Assembly (NCBI GenBank): GCA_027943245.1
Contig: JANDJZ010000606.1
Location: 1-20,643 of the forward strand
Source of the DNA: Acanthamoeba sp. SK_2022b
Lineage: Eukaryota; Discosea; Longamoebia; Acanthamoebidae
DNA length: 20,643 nt
Direction: 5' to 3'
The notes beneath the pieces are model-generated. The model did not search any database. It was not told where the DNA came from and worked only from the letters and a program-made list of their open reading frames with translations. The translations under genes were made by a program, and so were the position numbers. Positions 17,920-20,643 of this stretch are shown one piece after another; the first letter of the stretch is position 1, and every line of letters begins with the position of its first letter.

Positions 17920-18922
17920 ACTGTTTCCGATGATATTTCCAGGAAATGCTGGAATTCATGGCGCCTGATGTGGACTCGCTGGCCGAACGGGTGGTGCTGT
18001 CCAACATGTGGCTCTTCGAGCCCGTGATCACGCGCATGCTCGACCATGGCCCGTCGGCTTCGTCCATTCGCACATCGACTGCCCTCACCCGCTTCAACGT
18101 ACGTGCGCGCGCGCGCACCGCCTGCCAAGCCACCCACTCAATTAATTGCCGGCGCATATGCACGCACACAGGCCGGAGTGAAGGACAACGTGCTGCCGCA
18201 GAAGGCGACGGCGACCATCAACTTCAGGATTCTGCCCGGAGACACCTCCGCCGACTGCCTCGCCTACATCAACAAGGTTAGCCCACCACCACCACCGAAC
18301 GCACACGACATGTCTCACCACACACACACACACACTGTGCAGACGGTGGCCGATTCGCGCGTGGCGGTGACCGAGCTGGGCGACCACACGCACGAGCCGT
18401 CGCCCGTCTCGCCGACCGACTCACTGGGCTGGCACGCCCTGCAGTCCACCATCCACCAGCTCTTCCCCGACGTCGTCGTCGCGCCCTACCTCAGTACAGC
18501 GACTCCACCCACCCACCCACCCACCCACAACAAGCGCTGGCTCGGTGGACGCGTCAGTGACTGACTCGAGCGGCGTGTGGTGGGCGTGCAACGTGCAGCG
18601 ATGGGCGCGACGGACGGGCGATACTACCACGCGCTCACGGACAGCGTGTACCGGTTTATCCCGTACGTGCTGCGCGGCGACGACCTGGCCCGCATCCACG
18701 GCGTCAACGAACGCGTCGCCGTCAAGGACGTCATGGCGTCCGCCAAGTGCGCCTCCCCCCCCCTCTCTCGCCTGTTCAATTAATCGTTGTGGTTGTTGTA
18801 GTTGGTGATGTGTGGCTGATCGCTCGGTGGCATCATTGTGGCGGTTCAGCTTCTACGGCCGGTTGATCATCAACGCGCAGGCGGATACGATCGAAGTCGG
18901 GCCCAGGCGCGACGAGCTGTGA
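16503..18922 (+). CDS. Membrane-anchored M20 family metallopeptidase, PM20D1 / carboxypeptidase S type
   Basis: Eleven exons: 16503-16761, 16828-16933, 17016-17101, 17173-17460, 17569-17639, 17716-17862, 17943-18098, 18172-18276, 18343-18493, 18599-18746, 18850-18922. Phases agree: 529 residues. Residues 12-31 ([20 protein letters not shown]) form a signal anchor. Zinc and catalytic motifs are complete: SHMDVVPV (His149, catalytic Asp151), GRGALDDK (bridging Asp184), GHDEEVSG (Glu218-219), LDEGG (Asp245) and HGVNE near the end. GPGGHSSMP lies in the lid domain. PM20D1 condenses or hydrolyses N-acyl amino acids, and CPS1 trims peptides in the yeast vacuole; the substrate here is not decided. 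The protein ends PRRDEL, like an ER-retrieval signal. Intron 4 starts with GC rather than GT. Confidence 0.93.
17467..17526 (+). repeat. (CA)n microsatellite in intron 4 of the M20 peptidase gene
   Basis: About 30 CA units begin six bases after the non-canonical GC donor at 17461. Confidence 0.95.
17870..17919 (+). repeat. (GTT)n microsatellite in intron 6 of the M20 peptidase gene
   Basis: About 15 GTT units fill most of the 80-base intron between 17863 and 17942. Confidence 0.95.
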
Positions 18923-18947
18923 GAGAGAGAGAGAGCGCGCGCGCATC

Positions 18948-18977
18948 GTGTTCGTTCGTTCGTTCGTTCGTTCGTTG
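18948..18977 (+). repeat. (TTCG)n tetranucleotide repeat between convergent genes
   Basis: About seven TTCG units after GA and GC runs, in the 104-base gap between the peptidase stop and the uL29m stop. It is the only long microsatellite here that is not in an intron. Confidence 0.9.
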
Positions 18978-18993
18978 TGTGAGCAAAGCGAGT

Positions 18994-18999
18994 TTTATT
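18994..18999 (-). terminator. Polyadenylation signal of the uL29m gene
   Basis: AATAAA on the minus strand about 28 bases after the TGA at 19027. Confidence 0.55.
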
Positions 19000-19026
19000 G
19001 GCGTGTCGTGCGACACGGGAGACAAC

Positions 19027-19824
19027 TCATTTGATGCTGGCAGTCTCCTTCTGGGGCTTGGGCAGCTTGACGTTGGCCAGCTTGTCGTTCGAGGCCTTGA
19101 GCTGCTCGGCCCAGGCCAGCTGACGCCCGCGCACTTCGTCGAGACGGTTCTGCTCCTGTGTGAGTCGCACAAGAGTCAGTGCAGTGAGCCCCCACGCTCA
19201 CACGAGAGCGGAGAACGCATGTACGAGGGCGAGGATCTGGTCGCGTTTGAATGTCTTGTAGATGTGTTGCCGCTCGCTCAGCACGAGCTTGATGCGCGCC
19301 ATCGACTGGCGGACCTGATCATGAGACCCCACCGCGTTGTTAACAAAGTCAGGACGAGGTGGGGCATTGCTCGGCGCACCTTGAGCTTTCGGCCCTTCGC
19401 CTTCATTTGCTTGCCCTCTGACTTGGCGAGCATCCTCTCCGTCAGCAGAAGGTTCCGCTCCTGCGAAGAAACAACGCGCCCGGCAGGCGTGAGATGCAAT
19501 GAATTCGAGTAGCGGGCCAATTTGCATAAGGAGGATAGCTGGCCAGCTGAAAGTGAGGACGACCCTACCTTCTGAAGCACAAACCACAGCTTGTGAAGAT
19601 CATCGAAGGACTTGAGTCGCAGTTCGCTGGCCTTCCAGGCGCGACCTGATTCGAAATAATTAGGGGCAAAATTGCATGTATTGCTTATGCGATTAGGGCG
19701 ATGTACCGGCAATTGGGTAGTCGCCGGGCTTGGTGGTGTTATCGATGAATTCCTCCATGCCGCGCTTCCAGCCCGCCCGCTGGCCGAAGGGGGCCGCTCG
19801 GCCAAATAGTCCGCCACGCAACAT
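19027..19824 (-). CDS. MRPL47: Mitochondrial large-subunit ribosomal protein uL29m (MRPL47 family)
   Basis: Five exons: 19824-19707, 19645-19569, 19460-19380, 19314-19225, 19155-19027. All phases agree and give 164 residues. The start MLRGGLFGRAAPFGQRAGWK is basic with no acidic residue, as in a mitochondrial presequence. The MRP-L47 core follows: GRAWKASELRLKSFDDLHKL and WFVLQKERNLLLTERMLAKS. Then comes VRQSMARIKLVLSERQ, which matches the second helix of L29-type proteins. The C-terminus is a charged helix rich in Lys, Glu and Gln. uL29 sits at the peptide exit tunnel of the large ribosomal subunit. Human MRPL47 is about 250 residues, so this form is short, mainly through a reduced C-terminal extension. 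The stop is 104 bases from that of the convergent peptidase gene. Confidence 0.93.
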
Positions 19825-20299
19825 CTACCTCGGCTCTATCAAAAATCTGATTGTGTATCCAAGGAAATTCTTTTTCTTTTCAATTTTCGATATGGCGCTG
19901 GCTTGACAGTCATCATCGGGCATCAGTGGCCCGGGCCGACCAGCCGGAGCATCCTTCTGCGGATCATGATTCAAAGCTCGATGGCCGCATGAAGGCACGT
20001 CACCAGCTGGGCAATCGGTATTCGCTTTAACGTCAGGTGCACTTGGCGGACATAAAACCACACAAACAACCGCAGAGCACGCAAAACAAGCACGAGGACC
20101 TGGAGTCAGAGGCCCTCTTTGTTCTGGGCAGCAGATAGCGCTGCTTCGTATCTGTTACGCGTTAACGCGTGGTCTGGACCCAGCACCACCAAGCCACCAA
20201 AAGAAAGAGAAAGAGAAGAATAACAAGAACATCTCCTGCGCAACAATAGTTAGAACTTGAAAAAAACGAAACACGACAAGCAAAGAGCGAAAAACGAAG
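19825..20299. promoter_or_regulatory. Divergent intergenic region between uL29m and the terminal secreted-protein gene
   Basis: 475 bases lie between two outward-facing ATGs. The minus strand carries a 78-codon frame (20061-19825) whose TAG touches the ATG of uL29m. It has no recognisable family or clean codon bias, so I treat it as a possible upstream ORF only. A GTTACGCGTTAACGCGTG repeat-like motif lies at about 20154-20171. Nothing else is convincing. Confidence 0.45.
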
Positions 20300-20643
20300 A
20301 TGACGATCCGCCTCGCGAGGGCGGGGTGGAGTCCTTCATCGTCACACTCCACTCTGGCATCCTCGCTTTCCCTTCTTTTTCTGTGCCTCCTATCTCTTCT
20401 CTCCCCCTCTATGACACAGAACTGCACAACAGGTAGCTCCTTTTTTGCACCTTTCCAGAGGTTCTGATCTTTTCGAGATCTGGGCGTAATCTTGACCCCG
20501 CTTTCCCGCTTTTACGATCCAGGATACTCTTATCAATTCTATGGAGCCGACTTTCGATTCAACGTCTCATCCCAGCAAGTCATCGGTGCGCCCCCCCCCC
20601 TTTGTTTTTGTTCAGCAAGTATTTTTATTTTATTATTATTTTT
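20300..20643 (+). CDS. Secreted or membrane protein, N-terminal part (3' partial)
   Basis: Exon 1 is 20300-20432 and exon 2 is 20523-20585, joined in phase 1 (GTAGCT donor, GATCCAG acceptor); the next donor is GTGCGC at 20586 and the gene runs off the window. Sixty-five residues are visible. After a polar N-terminus of about 24 residues comes a strong hydrophobic run (SLSLLFLCLLSLLSPS), a signal peptide or anchor. Exon 2 gives GYSYQFYGADFRFNVSSQQV, with an N-glycosylation sequon (Asn-Val-Ser). This is too little to name a family. Exon 2 ending in a proper donor and the agreement of phases support a real gene. Confidence 0.6.

Noticed and set aside
19825..20061. A 78-codon minus-strand frame ending exactly before the uL29m ATG
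   Set aside because: No family, no signal and no good codon bias. At most an upstream ORF in a long 5' leader.
1..20643. tRNA, rRNA, transposase, integrase or viral genes
   Set aside because: None of the reconstructed proteins or non-coding stretches carries such signatures.

Overview
The window looks like nuclear DNA of a free-living amoebozoan, most probably Acanthamoeba or a close relative. It is GC-rich in coding sequence and gene-dense, and nearly every gene is broken by short introns. Most introns start GTACG or GTGCG and several carry long GT/CA microsatellites. The species call is an inference from style; no rRNA or marker gene is present. I found no tRNA, rRNA, CRISPR, transposon or prophage. 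Most gene models below were built by joining exons by hand where phase and family motifs agree.

Layout. 1-1946 (-): SETD3/SETD6/LSMT-type SET methyltransferase, 3' end off the window. 2239-5516 (-): four consecutive genes for small secreted Ser/Thr/Ala-rich proteins (A-D). 5863-6716: three very small genes (+,-,+), two of them with one membrane segment. 7035-7649 (+): a fifth secreted paralogue (E), most like D. 7749-9410 (+): ribokinase. 9485-12253 (+): SMYD5-like SET/MYND methyltransferase. 12394-16321 (-): 18-exon gene for a degenerate Rho-like domain, leucine-rich repeats and a SAM domain. 16503-18922 (+): membrane-anchored M20 peptidase of the PM20D1/CPS1 type ending in RDEL. 19027-19824 (-): mitochondrial ribosomal protein uL29m. 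20300-end (+): start of a secreted-protein gene.

The housekeeping genes do not form one pathway. The coherent system here is the local cluster of secreted paralogues. They share a 19-20 residue signal peptide, a low-complexity middle, phase-0 introns, a TATA-like box about 60-115 bases upstream of the ATG and a conserved C-terminal tail around (S/A)-S-x-L-x-PFKF. The other item most worth attention is the pseudo-GTPase-LRR-SAM protein, whose nucleotide-binding motifs all appear lost. Intergenic spaces are short: 74 bases between ribokinase and the SMYD5-like gene, 140 and 104 bases between two convergent pairs, and 181 bases between one divergent pair.
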